Notes: generated by a model not told the origin, from the sequence alone. A DNA stretch of 64,000 nt from Microbispora rosea subsp. aerata (GCF_014647835.1 NZ_BMPY01000039.1:1-64000), one strand, 5' to 3'; shown: positions 50,038 through 59,495, numbered from the stretch's first letter. Translations and numbers: made by a program.

Positions 50038-50068
50038 GTTAATTTGTTTGGCCAGTTGACGAACTAAC
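50038..50068. promoter_or_regulatory. Imperfect ROK/XylR-like palindrome before the second ABC operon
   Basis: GTTAATTTGTTTGG ... GAACTAAC, an AT-rich imperfect inverted repeat 30-60 bases before the lipoprotein gene, resembling the TTAGTTTGTTTGG-type operators of ROK/XylR repressors. No ROK gene is in the window. Confidence 0.4.
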
Positions 50069-50097
50069 AAAACCCCCTTTCCGGAAGGATCGCACCG

Positions 50098-51762
50098 ATG
50101 AGCCAACCCCCCGGCGGCTTCCTGACCAGCCGCCGTGGATTCCTCGGCCTGGTGGGCGCCGGCGCGCTCGCCGCCGCGGGCCTGACCGGCTGCGCGGCGA
50201 AGAAGGACGTGTCCAAGGGCACCGCCGTCGCCGCCGACAAGCTCGCGGGTCTCGTGCCCACCCGCGTGCCGTTCCGGGTGCCGGGCCTGTCGCCCGACCT
50301 GCCCGCCGCCGAATTCGTCGAACCCGGCTTCCTGACCAGGCCGGCCACGATGATCCAGGCGGTCGCCGCCAAGCCGATCACCAGCGGCAAGCAGGTGACG
50401 GCGATGACCCCGCTGTGGGGCACCATCCCACCCGGCCTGGGCGAGAACTCCTACTTCGACGCGGTCAACGAGCGCCTCGGCGGCGCCGTACGGTTCAACA
50501 TCTCCGACGGCAACACCTACGTCGACAAGCTGACCACCCTGCTCGCCAGCGGCGACGTCCCCGACATGATCCAGATCCCGGGCTGGAACATCGACTCCAT
50601 CGCCCACTTCACCGAGGCGGCCCACAAGCTCTTCGCCGACCTGTCGCCCTATCTCGCGGGCGAGGCGGCCAAGGAGTTCCCGCTGCTGGCCAACTACGAC
50701 ACCGCCGCCTGGACGTACGGCGTGTTCGGCGGCGTGCTCCACGGCATCCCCTGGCAGAACGCGCCCTACCCGTTCGCCACGCTCGTCCGCAAGGACATCC
50801 TCGACGAGTTCGGCCTGCCCATGCCCGCCAGCGCCGACGATCTGCTCACGCTGGGCAAGGAGCTGACCGACCCGAGGAAGAAGCGCTGGGCGTTCGGCGA
50901 CATGGACCAGGAGCTCCAGCGGGCGTTCGGCGTGCCGCGAGAGTGGCGCAAGCAGCCCGACGGCACGCTCATCTACAAGTACGAGACGCCGGAGTTCCTG
51001 CAGTCGATCGAGCTCATGACCAAGCTGTTCGAGCTCGGTTACGTCCACCCGGACATCGTGGCCAACGCGTTCGCCGACCACAAGGAGCCGTTCGGCAGCG
51101 GGCAGATCGTCATGTACAAGGACGGCCTCGGCGCGATCCACGAGCTGTTCGGCCGGTTCCTGCCCGGCAATCCGAAGTTCGACGTGCGGGCGGTCGACCC
51201 CTACCCGGCGCACGCGGGCGGCAAGGTCATCGTGTGGCGCAACGAGCCCGCCGGCATGTTCTGCTTCATCAAGAAGGACCTCGGCGACGCCCGCACCCGT
51301 GAGCTGCTCGGCATCGCCAACTGGTGCTCCGCGCCGTACGGCACGCAGGAGTACGACATGGTCAACAACGGTGTCGAGGGCAAGCACTTCACGCTGAAGG
51401 ATGGGCAGGTCCAGCAGACCCCGCTCGGCCGCAAGGAGTTCGCCCCGACGTACATGTTCCTGTCCGGGCGGCCCGGCGCGATCACCGAGAACCAGTACCC
51501 CGGCTACGTCGAGACGTACCACGCGTGGCAGACCACGGCTTCGAAATACCTGGAGAGCGACCCGTTCGTCGGGCTCCGGGTCGAGCGGCCGTCCAAGATG
51601 GCCGCCTTGGTCAAGCCGACCGAGGACAAGATGAGAGAGATCTTCCGCGGCAAGCGGCCGATCTCGGAGTGGGCGCAGATCGTCAAGGACTGGCAGGAGC
51701 AGGGCGGCAACGAGGCCCGCGAGTTCTACATGAACGTCGCCAGGGAGAACGGCCGGCTGTGA
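50098..51762 (+). CDS. Large extracellular oligosaccharide-binding lipoprotein
   Basis: A 554-residue protein from ATG 50098. Tat motif SRRGFLGLVG and lipobox LTGC (Cys32), then a long mature domain (GTIPPGLGENSYFDAVNERL, DKLTTLLASGDVPDMIQIPG). The size, about 100 residues above ordinary CUT1 binders, is typical of the LplA-type binders of larger oligosaccharides that pair with LplB/YtcP permeases, as seen here. Its stop overlaps the first permease start by GTGA. It captures oligosaccharides released outside the cell. Confidence 0.93.
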   Translation: MSQPPGGFLTSRRGFLGLVGAGALAAAGLTGCAAKKDVSKGTAVAADKLAGLVPTRVPFRVPGLSPDLPAAEFVEPGFLTRPATMIQAVAAKPITSGKQVTAMTPLWGTIPPGLGENSYFDAVNERLGGAVRFNISDGNTYVDKLTTLLASGDVPDMIQIPGWNIDSIAHFTEAAHKLFADLSPYLAGEAAKEFPLLANYDTAAWTYGVFGGVLHGIPWQNAPYPFATLVRKDILDEFGLPMPASADDLLTLGKELTDPRKKRWAFGDMDQELQRAFGVPREWRKQPDGTLIYKYETPEFLQSIELMTKLFELGYVHPDIVANAFADHKEPFGSGQIVMYKDGLGAIHELFGRFLPGNPKFDVRAVDPYPAHAGGKVIVWRNEPAGMFCFIKKDLGDARTRELLGIANWCSAPYGTQEYDMVNNGVEGKHFTLKDGQVQQTPLGRKEFAPTYMFLSGRPGAITENQYPGYVETYHAWQTTASKYLESDPFVGLRVERPSKMAALVKPTEDKMREIFRGKRPISEWAQIVKDWQEQGGNEAREFYMNVARENGRL

Positions 51763-52757
51763 GCGCCGACGCGGACACGAGGAGTGTGACGGAGGTCCGG
51801 CCCGGGGAGACGGCCCCGGCCGGACCGGCCGACGGCGCGCGGAAGGAGCCCTTCTCCGCGCGGCTGCGCCGGGACTGGCCGCTGCTGGTCATGGCCGCGC
51901 CGATGGTGGTGCTCGTCACCGCCTTCTGGTGGATCCCGGCGCTGGGGAACGTCATCGCCTTCCAGGACTACAACCCCTACAGCGGCGGCATCCTGGGCAG
52001 CCCGATCATCGGTTTCACCAACTTCGCCCAGTTGTTCGGCGACCCGCAGTTCGTGCGGGCGGTGGTGAACACGCTGGGCATCACCGCGTTCCAGCTCGTC
52101 TTCTACTTCCCGGTGCCGATCGCGCTGGCGCTGCTGCTCAACAGCGTGGTGTCCGGGCGGCTGCGGGCCTTCATCCAGGGCGTCGTCTATCTGCCCCACT
52201 TCTTCTCGTGGGTGCTGGTGGTCGCGATCTTCCAGCAGATGTTCGGCGGCGCCGGCCTCATCGCGCAGATCCTGCGCGACCACGGATACTCGGGCATCGA
52301 CTGGATGACGAACTCCGACACGTTCATCCTGCTCGTGACCGCGGAGACGATCTGGAAGGACGCCGGCTGGGGCACGATCGTGTTCCTCGCCGCGCTCAGC
52401 ACGATCGACCCCCACCTGTACGAGGCCGCCGCCGTGGACGGCGCCCGCAGGTGGCGCCGGATGTGGCACATCACCCTGCCCGGGCTGCGGCCGGTCATCG
52501 TGCTGCTGCTGATCCTGCGGCTCGGCGACGCGCTGAACGTCGGCTTCGAGCAGTTCATGCTGCAGCGCGGCGCGGTCGGCAGCAAGGTGTCGGAGGTCTT
52601 CGACACCTTCGTCTACTGGTCCGGCCTGCGCACCGGCGACTTCGGGTACGGCGCGGCGGCCGGCCTGTTCAAGGGCCTGGTCGGACTGATCTTGATCCTG
52701 GTGGCCAACAAGGTGGCGCACGCCCTGGGCGAGCGGGGGGTGTATTCGCGATCATGA
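51759..52757 (+). CDS. ABC permease, LplB-like
   Basis: A 332-residue membrane protein from GTG 51759 (GTGA overlap). A cytosolic N-terminus of ~40 residues precedes six helices; the EAA motif is LYEAAAVDGARRWRRMWHIT. The segment FGGAGLIAQILRDHGYSGID between helices is typical of LplB/YteP permeases. It partners the next gene. Confidence 0.92.
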   Translation: MSADADTRSVTEVRPGETAPAGPADGARKEPFSARLRRDWPLLVMAAPMVVLVTAFWWIPALGNVIAFQDYNPYSGGILGSPIIGFTNFAQLFGDPQFVRAVVNTLGITAFQLVFYFPVPIALALLLNSVVSGRLRAFIQGVVYLPHFFSWVLVVAIFQQMFGGAGLIAQILRDHGYSGIDWMTNSDTFILLVTAETIWKDAGWGTIVFLAALSTIDPHLYEAAAVDGARRWRRMWHITLPGLRPVIVLLLILRLGDALNVGFEQFMLQRGAVGSKVSEVFDTFVYWSGLRTGDFGYGAAAGLFKGLVGLILILVANKVAHALGERGVYSRS

Positions 52758-53665
52758 GGAAGAAGAAGGTGTCCGGGCTCGCGCCCTGGGAGGAGCCGGG
52801 GTCGCTCGCGGGCCGCGTCGGCAAGGGCGGCGTGCTGGCGCTCATCCTGCTGTCGGTGCTGCTGCCGCTCTACACGATCGTGCTGACCAGCCTGTCGTCG
52901 GCGGAGACCGTGAACCGGGTCGGCGGCCTGGTGCTGGTGCCCGACGGCATCACGTTCGACGCGTACCGCCAGATCTTCTCCGACAGCGTGGTGAGCCGCG
53001 CGGTGCTGGTCAGCACCGGCGTCACCGTCGTGGGCACCGCGATCAGCCTCGGCGTGAGCGTCCTCGGGGCGTACGCGCTGTCCCGGCCGGGGACGCTGTT
53101 CCACCGGCCGATCCTGTTCTGCGTGCTGCTGATGTTCGTGTTCTTCCCCGGCCTGATCCCGACCTACCTGATGGTCGCCTCGCTCGGGCTGAAGGACTCG
53201 TACTGGTCGCTGATCCTGCCGTCCGCCGTGTCGGCGTTCAACGTCGTCGTGCTGCGCGCGTTCTTCATGAACATCCCGCACGAGCTGATCGACAGCGCCC
53301 GCATCGACGGCGCCGGGGAGTTCCGCATCCTGTGGCGGATCGTGCTGCCGCTGTCGAAGGCGGTCACGGCGGTCGTCGGCCTGTTCTACGCGGTCGGCTA
53401 CTGGAACGCGTGGTTCAACGCCATGCTGTACATCGACGACAGCCGCAAGTGGCCGCTGGCGCTGGTCCTGCGGTCGTACGTCGTGGATTCCAACCCGCTG
53501 CCGACGGCCACCGTGGGCGTGAGCGGGTTCGGTCAGGTCGCGCCGCCCACGCTGGCGATCAAGATGGCCATCGTCACCATCGCCGTGCTGCCCGCCCTGA
53601 TCGTCTATCCGTTCGTGCAGCGCCACTTCACCAAGGGCGTGATCATCGGCGCCGTCAAAGGCTGA
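52754..53665 (+). CDS. ABC permease, YtcP/LplC-like
   Basis: A 303-residue membrane protein from ATG 52754 in the ATGA overlap. Six helices, EAA motif ELIDSARIDGAGEFRILWRI, and the ending RHFTKGVIIGAVKG typical of YtcP/LplC permeases. No ATP-binding gene follows; a shared ATPase is presumed. A clear terminator lies just beyond. Confidence 0.93.
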   Translation: MRKKKVSGLAPWEEPGSLAGRVGKGGVLALILLSVLLPLYTIVLTSLSSAETVNRVGGLVLVPDGITFDAYRQIFSDSVVSRAVLVSTGVTVVGTAISLGVSVLGAYALSRPGTLFHRPILFCVLLMFVFFPGLIPTYLMVASLGLKDSYWSLILPSAVSAFNVVVLRAFFMNIPHELIDSARIDGAGEFRILWRIVLPLSKAVTAVVGLFYAVGYWNAWFNAMLYIDDSRKWPLALVLRSYVVDSNPLPTATVGVSGFGQVAPPTLAIKMAIVTIAVLPALIVYPFVQRHFTKGVIIGAVKG

Positions 53666-53682
53666 CGCCCTTCCCCCCGGCC

Positions 53683-53716
53683 GACGCCCCGCCGCCCCTC
53701 CCACCGGCGGGGCGTC
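53683..53716. terminator. Terminator between the ABC operon and the convergent LacI gene
   Basis: GACGCCCCGCCG pairs perfectly with CGGCGGGGCGTC across a 10-base loop. It lies 18 bases after the permease stop and 12 before the LacI stop. Confidence 0.8.
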
Positions 53717-53727
53717 GCCGCCTCCGG

Positions 53728-54777
53728 TCAGTGATCCGCCGGCCGGGCGGTGCTGCGCCGGATGGTGAGTGTGGTGGCCAGTTCGAGACCGACCTGCGGC
53801 GGCCGCTCGCCGCGTCCCAGCGCGAGCGCCAGCTCGGTGGCGGCCGCCGCCATCTCGGCGAGCGGCTGATGGACGGTGGTCAGCGGCGGATCGACCAGGG
53901 CGGCCACGGGTAGGTCGTCGAAGCCGACCACGCTCAGGTCGGCCGGGATCCGCAGTCCCAGCTCCCGCGCGGCCTCGTAGACGCCGAGCGCCTGCAGGTC
54001 GTTGCAGGCGAAGATCGCCGTGGGGCGATCCGCGCGGTCCAGCAGGGCGAGCGCGGCCGTCCGGCCGTCCTGCCTGGTGAGCTCGGCACGCACCACGAGG
54101 TCCGGCTCCACCGCCAGGCCGGCGGCCTCCAGGGCGGAGCGGTAGCCGTCCAGCCTGGCCCGGCAGCACAGGACCCCGTCCGGGCCGCAGACCATCGCGA
54201 TGCGGCGGTGCCCCAGCCCGATCAGGTGCCGGGTGGCGGACCGGCCGCCCGCCCAGTTCGTCGCGCCGACGAAGGGAACGCCGTCCGGCAGCTCGGTCGT
54301 GGGGTCGAAGACCACGAAGGGGATGTCGTTGGCGCGCAGCCGCTCGCGCTGTTCCTCCGACAACTGGGCCACGGTCACGACACAGGCGGGGCGGCGGGAC
54401 AGCGTGTCGTCGATCGAGTGGTCCCCCGTGTCACGCGGCGGGCCGAACTCGGTCAGCACGACCCCCACGCGATGCTCGCGGGCCACCCGCTCGACCCCGC
54501 GAATGATCTCAATCCCCCACAGGTCCTCCAGCTCGCCGAAGACGAGTTCCAGCAGGTTCCTGCGGTTGGTCCTGCGGTATCCGTACTCGTGGATGAGCGC
54601 CTCGACGCGGGCGCGGGTGTCCGCCGACACGCCGGAGCGGCCGTTGACGACCTTGGACACCGTGGGGATCGACACCCCGGCGGTCTCGGCGATGTAGGAG
54701 ATGGTCACGGGCCGCGCGGGATCGCCTTTCCGGCGCTTCCGGTCGGCAACGGGTCCGTCCGACCCGGCATACGACAA
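53728..54777 (-). CDS. LacI family regulator of the oligosaccharide locus
   Basis: A 349-residue protein from ATG 54777; a later start is possible because the first ~25 residues are a loose, basic extension. The HTH reads VTISYIAETAGVSIPTVSKV with VNGRSGVSADTR, followed by the sugar-binding core (RRIAMVCGPDGVLCCRARLD, AIFACNDLQALGVYEAARE, VGFDDLPVAALVDPPLTTV). It is divergent from the secreted GH5 gene and convergent with the importer. The palindrome at 54911-54927 in the divergent gap is its most likely operator. Confidence 0.93.
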   Translation of the reverse strand: MSYAGSDGPVADRKRRKGDPARPVTISYIAETAGVSIPTVSKVVNGRSGVSADTRARVEALIHEYGYRRTNRRNLLELVFGELEDLWGIEIIRGVERVAREHRVGVVLTEFGPPRDTGDHSIDDTLSRRPACVVTVAQLSEEQRERLRANDIPFVVFDPTTELPDGVPFVGATNWAGGRSATRHLIGLGHRRIAMVCGPDGVLCCRARLDGYRSALEAAGLAVEPDLVVRAELTRQDGRTAALALLDRADRPTAIFACNDLQALGVYEAARELGLRIPADLSVVGFDDLPVAALVDPPLTTVHQPLAEMAAAATELALALGRGERPPQVGLELATTLTIRRSTARPADH

Positions 54778-54910
54778 CTCGGCCCCCCTCCTCCTCGCCG
54801 GTCCGGCGCCGCGTCCTGCCGTCCCGCCCGTCGAACGTCGCGGGCCCGCTCACGGCGAAAGGATAACCCGCCTGGCCGCACCGGCCGTCCGCGTGCGTGC
54901 CCGTCGGAGG

Positions 54911-54927
54911 CGCTGAAAGTTTCAGCG
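54911..54927. promoter_or_regulatory. Perfect 17-bp palindrome, likely LacI operator
   Basis: CGCTGAAA-G-TTTCAGCG lies between the divergent LacI and GH5 genes, 134 bases from the LacI start. An odd centre and A/T-rich core fit a LacI-family site. Confidence 0.6.
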
Positions 54928-55055
54928 ACATTCTCCGACAATGTTTCACGAAATTATCGCGACGATCAGCCTGTCTACGGTAGGCCAGGCTCGGTGCCCA
55001 TGGGCGAAATGGCACCCCTCGACCGATCAGTCTGTTGCCTTTCCGGCGATTCACC

Positions 55056-55067
55056 GGAAAGTTTTCC
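55056..55067. promoter_or_regulatory. GGAAA-GT-TTTCC dyad upstream of the GH5 gene
   Basis: A 12-base dyad 80-91 bases before the GH5 start, with the same GGAAA...TTTCC arms as the palindrome before the chitinase gene (26846). Probable operator shared by secreted glycoside hydrolases. Confidence 0.45.
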
Positions 55068-55146
55068 AAGAGATAAGCCGATGTATTTCGTAGTCGAGGT
55101 CGGCCGGCTCGGTCCACGGCATGTGGCGCACAAGGGAGAGCGAACG

Positions 55147-57258
55147 GTGAAGCTGCACAGGTTACGAAGAGCCCGGCTGCGGGCCGGCGCGATCGCCGGC
55201 ACCGTGATCGCGCTGCTGATGGCGGGGATCTCGACCGCCGTGGGCGCGCACGCGGCGGCCGGCTGCCGCGTGGCGTACACCGTCCCGGCCGAATGGCCGG
55301 GCGGGTTCACCGCCGACGTGAAGGTGACCAACCTCGGCGACCCGGTCAACGGCTGGCGCCTGACCTGGACCTTCCCGTCCGGGCAGCGCGTGACCCAGGC
55401 GTGGAACAGCACGATCACCTCGTCGGGCGCGCAGGTCACCGCCGTCAACGAGAGCTGGAACGCGACCATCGCGACCAACCAGACGGTCTCCTTCGGCTTC
55501 AACGGGTCGTGGTCGGGCGCCAACACCGCGCCGGACGCGTTCGCGCTCAACGGCGTCCCGTGCACCGGGAGCGTCGGCGGGCCCTCGCCGTCCCCGAGCC
55601 CGTCGAGATCTCCCAGTCCCTCGCCGTCGGCGTCGCCCAGCCCGTCCCCGTCCCCCTCGCCCCAGCCGGGTGACGCGATGGCCACCGTGGCCGCCATGCA
55701 GCCCGGCTGGAACCTGGGCAACACCCTCGACGCCATCCCGGACGAGACGTCGTGGGGCAACCCGCCGACGACCCGGGCCCTGCTTCACCACGTACGGTCC
55801 CAGGGGTTCAACAGCGTCCGGATCCCGGTCACCTGGAGCAACCACCACGGCCCGGCGCCCGGCTACACCATCGACGCCGCCTGGCTGAACCGCGTCCGCC
55901 AGATCGTCGACTGGTCCCTGGACGAGGGCTTCTACGTGATGCTCAACCTGCACCACGACTCCTGGCAGTGGATCAACGGGTACCTCGGCGACCGCACGAC
56001 CGTGATGAACCGATACACGGCGCTGTGGCGGCAGATCGCCCAGACGTTCCGCGACTACTCTCCCAAGCTGGTGTTCGAGAGTGTCAACGAGCCGCAGTTC
56101 GCCGGCACCTCCAGTGACGCTCAGGGTGATCAGTTGCTCGACGAGCTCAACACGGAGTTCGTCCACCTGGTGCGCGCGTCCGGCGGCGGCAACGCCACCC
56201 GGCTGCTCGTGCTGCCCACGCTGCACACCAGTGGCGAGCAAGCCCGGCTGGACGCTCTGACGGCCACGTTCAACCGGCTCAAGGACCCCAACCTCGCCGC
56301 CACGGTGCACTTCTACGGGTGGTGGCCGTTCAGCGTCAACATCGCGGGCGGCACGCGGTACGACGCCAATGTCGAGCAGGACCTGCTCGGCGCCTTCGAC
56401 CGGGTGCACGACACGTTCGTCGCCCGCGGCATTCCGGTGATCATCGGCGAATGGGCGCTGCTCAGCTACGATCACACCCGGCCGGGCATCATCGAACGCG
56501 GCGAGTTCCTGAAGTTCATCGAGGCCGTCGGCTACCACGCCCGCATCCGGAGTCTCACCACCATGCTCTGGGACGCGGGCCAGTTCCTGAACCGCAACGA
56601 GCTTCGCTGGCGTGACCAGGGCGTGTACGAGCTCATGAAAGCCAGTTGGACCACGCGGTCGGGCACGGCCTCATCCGATCAGGTGTACCTGCCGCACAGC
56701 GGCGCCATCACCGCCAAGACGCTCACGCTCAATCTCAACGGCACCACCTTCCGGGGTCTGCGGCACAACGGCGCCCCCCTCGCCGACGGGACGGACTACA
56801 CCGTGTCCGGCACCACGCTGACCCTCACCGCGGCGGCTCTCACCCGGCTGGCCGGGAACCGGGCCTACGGCGTCAACGCCACCATCGAGGCCCTCTTCTC
56901 CCAGGGGGTGCCCTGGCAGATCAGCGTCATCTCCTCCGACCCGCCGACCCACGCCGCCGCCACCGGCACGACCTCCTCGTTCGCCGTCCCCACCCAGTTC
57001 CGCGGCGACCAGCTCGCCACGATGGAGGCCAAGTACGCCGACGGCAGCCCGGCGGGACCCGCCAACTGGACCCCGTACAAGGAGTTCTGGCAGACCTTCC
57101 AGCCCGACTACGACGCGAACACCGTCATCGTGAAACCCGAGTTCTTCAACGAGGTGAACGACGGCCGCGTGACCCTGACCTTCCACTTCTGGAGCGGCGC
57201 GCGGACGACCTACTACATCACCAAGTCCGGCACCACGGTGACCGGCAGCACCTCCTGA
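55147..57258 (+). CDS. Secreted modular endo-beta-glucanase, CBM2-GH5-X2
   Basis: A 703-residue enzyme from GTG 55147 (ATG 55081 is a longer alternative). Order: signal peptide (RLRAGAIAGTVIALLMAGIS), CBM2 (GCRVAYTVPAEWPGGFTADV ... VPCTG), Ser-Pro linker, GH5 catalytic domain of the subfamily-4 style (PGWNLGNTLDAIPDE; acid/base Glu in FESVNEPQF, nucleophile in VIIGEWALLSY), then an X2 module (YLPHSGAITAKTLTLNLNGT) and a further beta-rich C-terminal domain. GH5_4 enzymes act on cellulose, mixed-linkage glucan or xyloglucan. Here, with GH95 and GH42 nearby, xyloglucan is attractive. Confidence 0.93.
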   Translation: MKLHRLRRARLRAGAIAGTVIALLMAGISTAVGAHAAAGCRVAYTVPAEWPGGFTADVKVTNLGDPVNGWRLTWTFPSGQRVTQAWNSTITSSGAQVTAVNESWNATIATNQTVSFGFNGSWSGANTAPDAFALNGVPCTGSVGGPSPSPSPSRSPSPSPSASPSPSPSPSPQPGDAMATVAAMQPGWNLGNTLDAIPDETSWGNPPTTRALLHHVRSQGFNSVRIPVTWSNHHGPAPGYTIDAAWLNRVRQIVDWSLDEGFYVMLNLHHDSWQWINGYLGDRTTVMNRYTALWRQIAQTFRDYSPKLVFESVNEPQFAGTSSDAQGDQLLDELNTEFVHLVRASGGGNATRLLVLPTLHTSGEQARLDALTATFNRLKDPNLAATVHFYGWWPFSVNIAGGTRYDANVEQDLLGAFDRVHDTFVARGIPVIIGEWALLSYDHTRPGIIERGEFLKFIEAVGYHARIRSLTTMLWDAGQFLNRNELRWRDQGVYELMKASWTTRSGTASSDQVYLPHSGAITAKTLTLNLNGTTFRGLRHNGAPLADGTDYTVSGTTLTLTAAALTRLAGNRAYGVNATIEALFSQGVPWQISVISSDPPTHAAATGTTSSFAVPTQFRGDQLATMEAKYADGSPAGPANWTPYKEFWQTFQPDYDANTVIVKPEFFNEVNDGRVTLTFHFWSGARTTYYITKSGTTVTGSTS

Positions 57259-57270
57259 CGGGCGACGCCC

Positions 57271-57303
57271 GGGTGCCGCGGCCACACGCCGGCCGCGGCA
57301 CCC
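57271..57303. terminator. Terminator between the convergent GH5 and GH95 genes
   Basis: GGGTGCCGCGGCC pairs perfectly with GGCCGCGGCACCC around a 7-base loop, 12 bases after the GH5 stop. Bidirectional by position. Confidence 0.8.
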
Positions 57304-57310
57304 GCCGCCG

Positions 57311-59455
57311 TCAGCGGCGGGTCCAGGGGGTGGTGACGGTGAGACGGCGGGAGCCGGCGCCGGTCAGGACGGCCTCGACGCCCGCGGGCGACCAGGTCAG
57401 GCGCTCGACGACCACGCCGCGCCGGGCGCGCAGGCCGCGCACCTCCCCGGAGGGCCAGGGGCAGGCGGGCAGCAGGTCGAGGCGGTCGCCCTCCGACCGC
57501 AGCAGCATCGCGGCGACCAGCGCGGGGACCCCGCCGCACACGTCCACATTGAAGATGGCGTCGCGGTTGTGGGTGGAGACCATGTTGGCCCGCCAGTAAC
57601 GCGTGACGAGCAGGTCGAGGGCCTGTGCCGCCTCCGCCGTCATGCCGAGGTTCGCGGCGGCCAGGCCGAGCTGGACCAGCCCGAACGCCATCTCGTCCGA
57701 CTCCGCGCCGCGCCACCACTCCAGCCGCCTGCGTACGGCCTCGGCCCCCGCGGCGCGCACGGCCGGGTCGACGGCGTCGCCGGTGTCGTACCAGAACGGG
57801 TAGAGATGCGAGGCGTGCCGGTGGGCGTGGTTGTCCCGCAGCGTGAGGCCGGGCGGCGGCGCCCACTCCGACAGCTCGCCCGTGGGCGCGATCCGGTAGG
57901 CCGGCAGCCGCTCGCGCAGGGCCCGCCACCGGCTCGCGTCGCGCCCCAGCTCCGCGCAGGCCCGCATAAGGTTGCGCAGCAGGTCGCGTACGGCGGCGAT
58001 ATCCATGGTGGCGTTGACGCACGCCTGGGCGTCGCCTCCCGAGGGGGCGTTCTCCGGCGAGTAGGACGGCGCGAAGTCGCCGCGCCCGTCCAGGAAGTCC
58101 TCGTAGAACTCGGCCGCCTCGGCCATGAACGGCAGCGCCCGCTCCCGCAGGAAGCCCAGGTCGCCGGTGTAGTCGTAGTAGTCGTAGTAGAGCCGCGCCA
58201 GCCAGGCCGCCCCGGCGGTCCAGAAGGTCAGGCACCACGTCGGGTGGAAGTGGTTGTGCCTGCCGTGGGTCGAGACGTGGGCGGGCACGAGGATCCCCCG
58301 GCAGCCGTACAACGTGCGGGCGTTGTCCCGGAAGTCGGGCAGGAACCGTTCGAGCAGGTCGAAGACGGGCAGCAGGAGCTCGGGCGTGCCGGTGGGCAGC
58401 AGCCCGGCGACCGCCGCCTGCAGGTTGCCGTCGAGCGTGTAGCCGGACTGCCACGGGGGCCGGAACGTCCCGCTCCACACGCCCTGCAGCGTCGGCGGCA
58501 GCTCCCCCACGCTGGAGACGATCGCGTACCTCGCCGCCGCGAAGACGGCCTCGACCAGCTCCGGCCCGCCGCGCGCGAGCGCCTTCTCGCTCTCCGGGCG
58601 CGACCGCGCGCCGCCGAGGCCGAGCCGTACGCGGCCGAACAGGTCGCCGTGGATCGCGGCGTGATCCCGCAGCAGCCGGTCGGCGTCGGGGACGATCCGG
58701 TCCAGCGGGCCGGGCTCTCGTCCGGCCGGATGGACGACGGTCCGGGCCAGGATCGTGACGGCCCGCGCGCCGCGCACCCGCAGCGCCTCGCCCTCCATCC
58801 ACAGGCGGCCGCCCTCGGCGTGGACGCGGCACTCGACGGCATATCCGGTGACGGCCCCCCACGAGGAGGGGAACGCGGCGGTCAGCTCCAGCCGCCCGGG
58901 GTCGGCCCGGGTCGCGTACGCGATCGGCACGGGCGGCTCTTCCCCGACCGGGGTGAGCGCGAGGGTCCCCGAGACCTCGCCCAGCAGGCGGATCACCACG
59001 ACGTCGTCGGCGCGGGAGACGAAGACCTCCTGCCTGAGGACCCCGGGCCACTCCTGGGTCACCACGCCCGTGGTGAAGTCGCAGGCCCGCGCGTAGTCCT
59101 CAGGCGCGCTCCCGTGCGTGTACGTCAGCGTTGCCGCGCCGATCAGCGGGTCGATCCAGCGCAGGTCCGCGTAGCCGGGGTCCTGCTCGACGGCCACCTC
59201 CATCACCCGCTCGGCCGCCCGCCGGAACCGGCCGGCGTACAGCAGCGCGCGCAGCTCCGGCAGGATCGGGGCGGTCCGCGGCGGCGCGATCGGCGGCAGC
59301 GTGGGCAGGAAAAGCCGCTCGTGCGAGAGCGTCACCCGCATCGCCGGCCCCGCGCCGTGGACCAGGGCGCCCTGACGGCCGTTCCCGCTGATCAGCGCGT
59401 GCTCCCAGTCGCCGGCGCGAGTGCGCGAGACGAAGCCGTTGACTCCTTGATCCAC
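57311..59455 (-). CDS. Cytosolic GH95-family glycosidase (alpha-L-fucosidase-like)
   Basis: About 714 residues from GTG 59455. The in-frame extension beyond this runs into the divergent GH42 gene and is unlikely. Features of GH95: N-terminal WEHALISGNGRQGALVHG, central ELPPTLQGVWSG, HVSTHGRHNHFHPTW, and C-terminal HRHASHLYPFWYDTGD. The catalytic Asn-rich motif (NXNXXMNYWP in characterised fucosidases) is changed to YTLDGNLQAAVAG, so substrate specificity may differ (fucose or galactose-configured sugars both occur in the family). It has no signal peptide, so it acts on imported oligosaccharides. It is divergent from GH42 with only 40 bases between starts. Confidence 0.85.
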   Translation of the reverse strand: MDQGVNGFVSRTRAGDWEHALISGNGRQGALVHGAGPAMRVTLSHERLFLPTLPPIAPPRTAPILPELRALLYAGRFRRAAERVMEVAVEQDPGYADLRWIDPLIGAATLTYTHGSAPEDYARACDFTTGVVTQEWPGVLRQEVFVSRADDVVVIRLLGEVSGTLALTPVGEEPPVPIAYATRADPGRLELTAAFPSSWGAVTGYAVECRVHAEGGRLWMEGEALRVRGARAVTILARTVVHPAGREPGPLDRIVPDADRLLRDHAAIHGDLFGRVRLGLGGARSRPESEKALARGGPELVEAVFAAARYAIVSSVGELPPTLQGVWSGTFRPPWQSGYTLDGNLQAAVAGLLPTGTPELLLPVFDLLERFLPDFRDNARTLYGCRGILVPAHVSTHGRHNHFHPTWCLTFWTAGAAWLARLYYDYYDYTGDLGFLRERALPFMAEAAEFYEDFLDGRGDFAPSYSPENAPSGGDAQACVNATMDIAAVRDLLRNLMRACAELGRDASRWRALRERLPAYRIAPTGELSEWAPPPGLTLRDNHAHRHASHLYPFWYDTGDAVDPAVRAAGAEAVRRRLEWWRGAESDEMAFGLVQLGLAAANLGMTAEAAQALDLLVTRYWRANMVSTHNRDAIFNVDVCGGVPALVAAMLLRSEGDRLDLLPACPWPSGEVRGLRARRGVVVERLTWSPAGVEAVLTGAGSRRLTVTTPWTRR

Positions 59456-59464
59456 CCTATTTAG

Positions 59465-59481
59465 TTTGGTCTCCAGCCAAA
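59465..59481. promoter_or_regulatory. TTTGG-7-CCAAA dyad between the divergent GH95 and GH42 starts
   Basis: An inverted repeat in the 40-base gap between the two start codons, where one bound repressor could block both genes. It resembles the TTTGG part of the element before the ABC operon at 50038. Confidence 0.45.
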
Positions 59482-59495
59482 AGAAGGGCAAGTGC

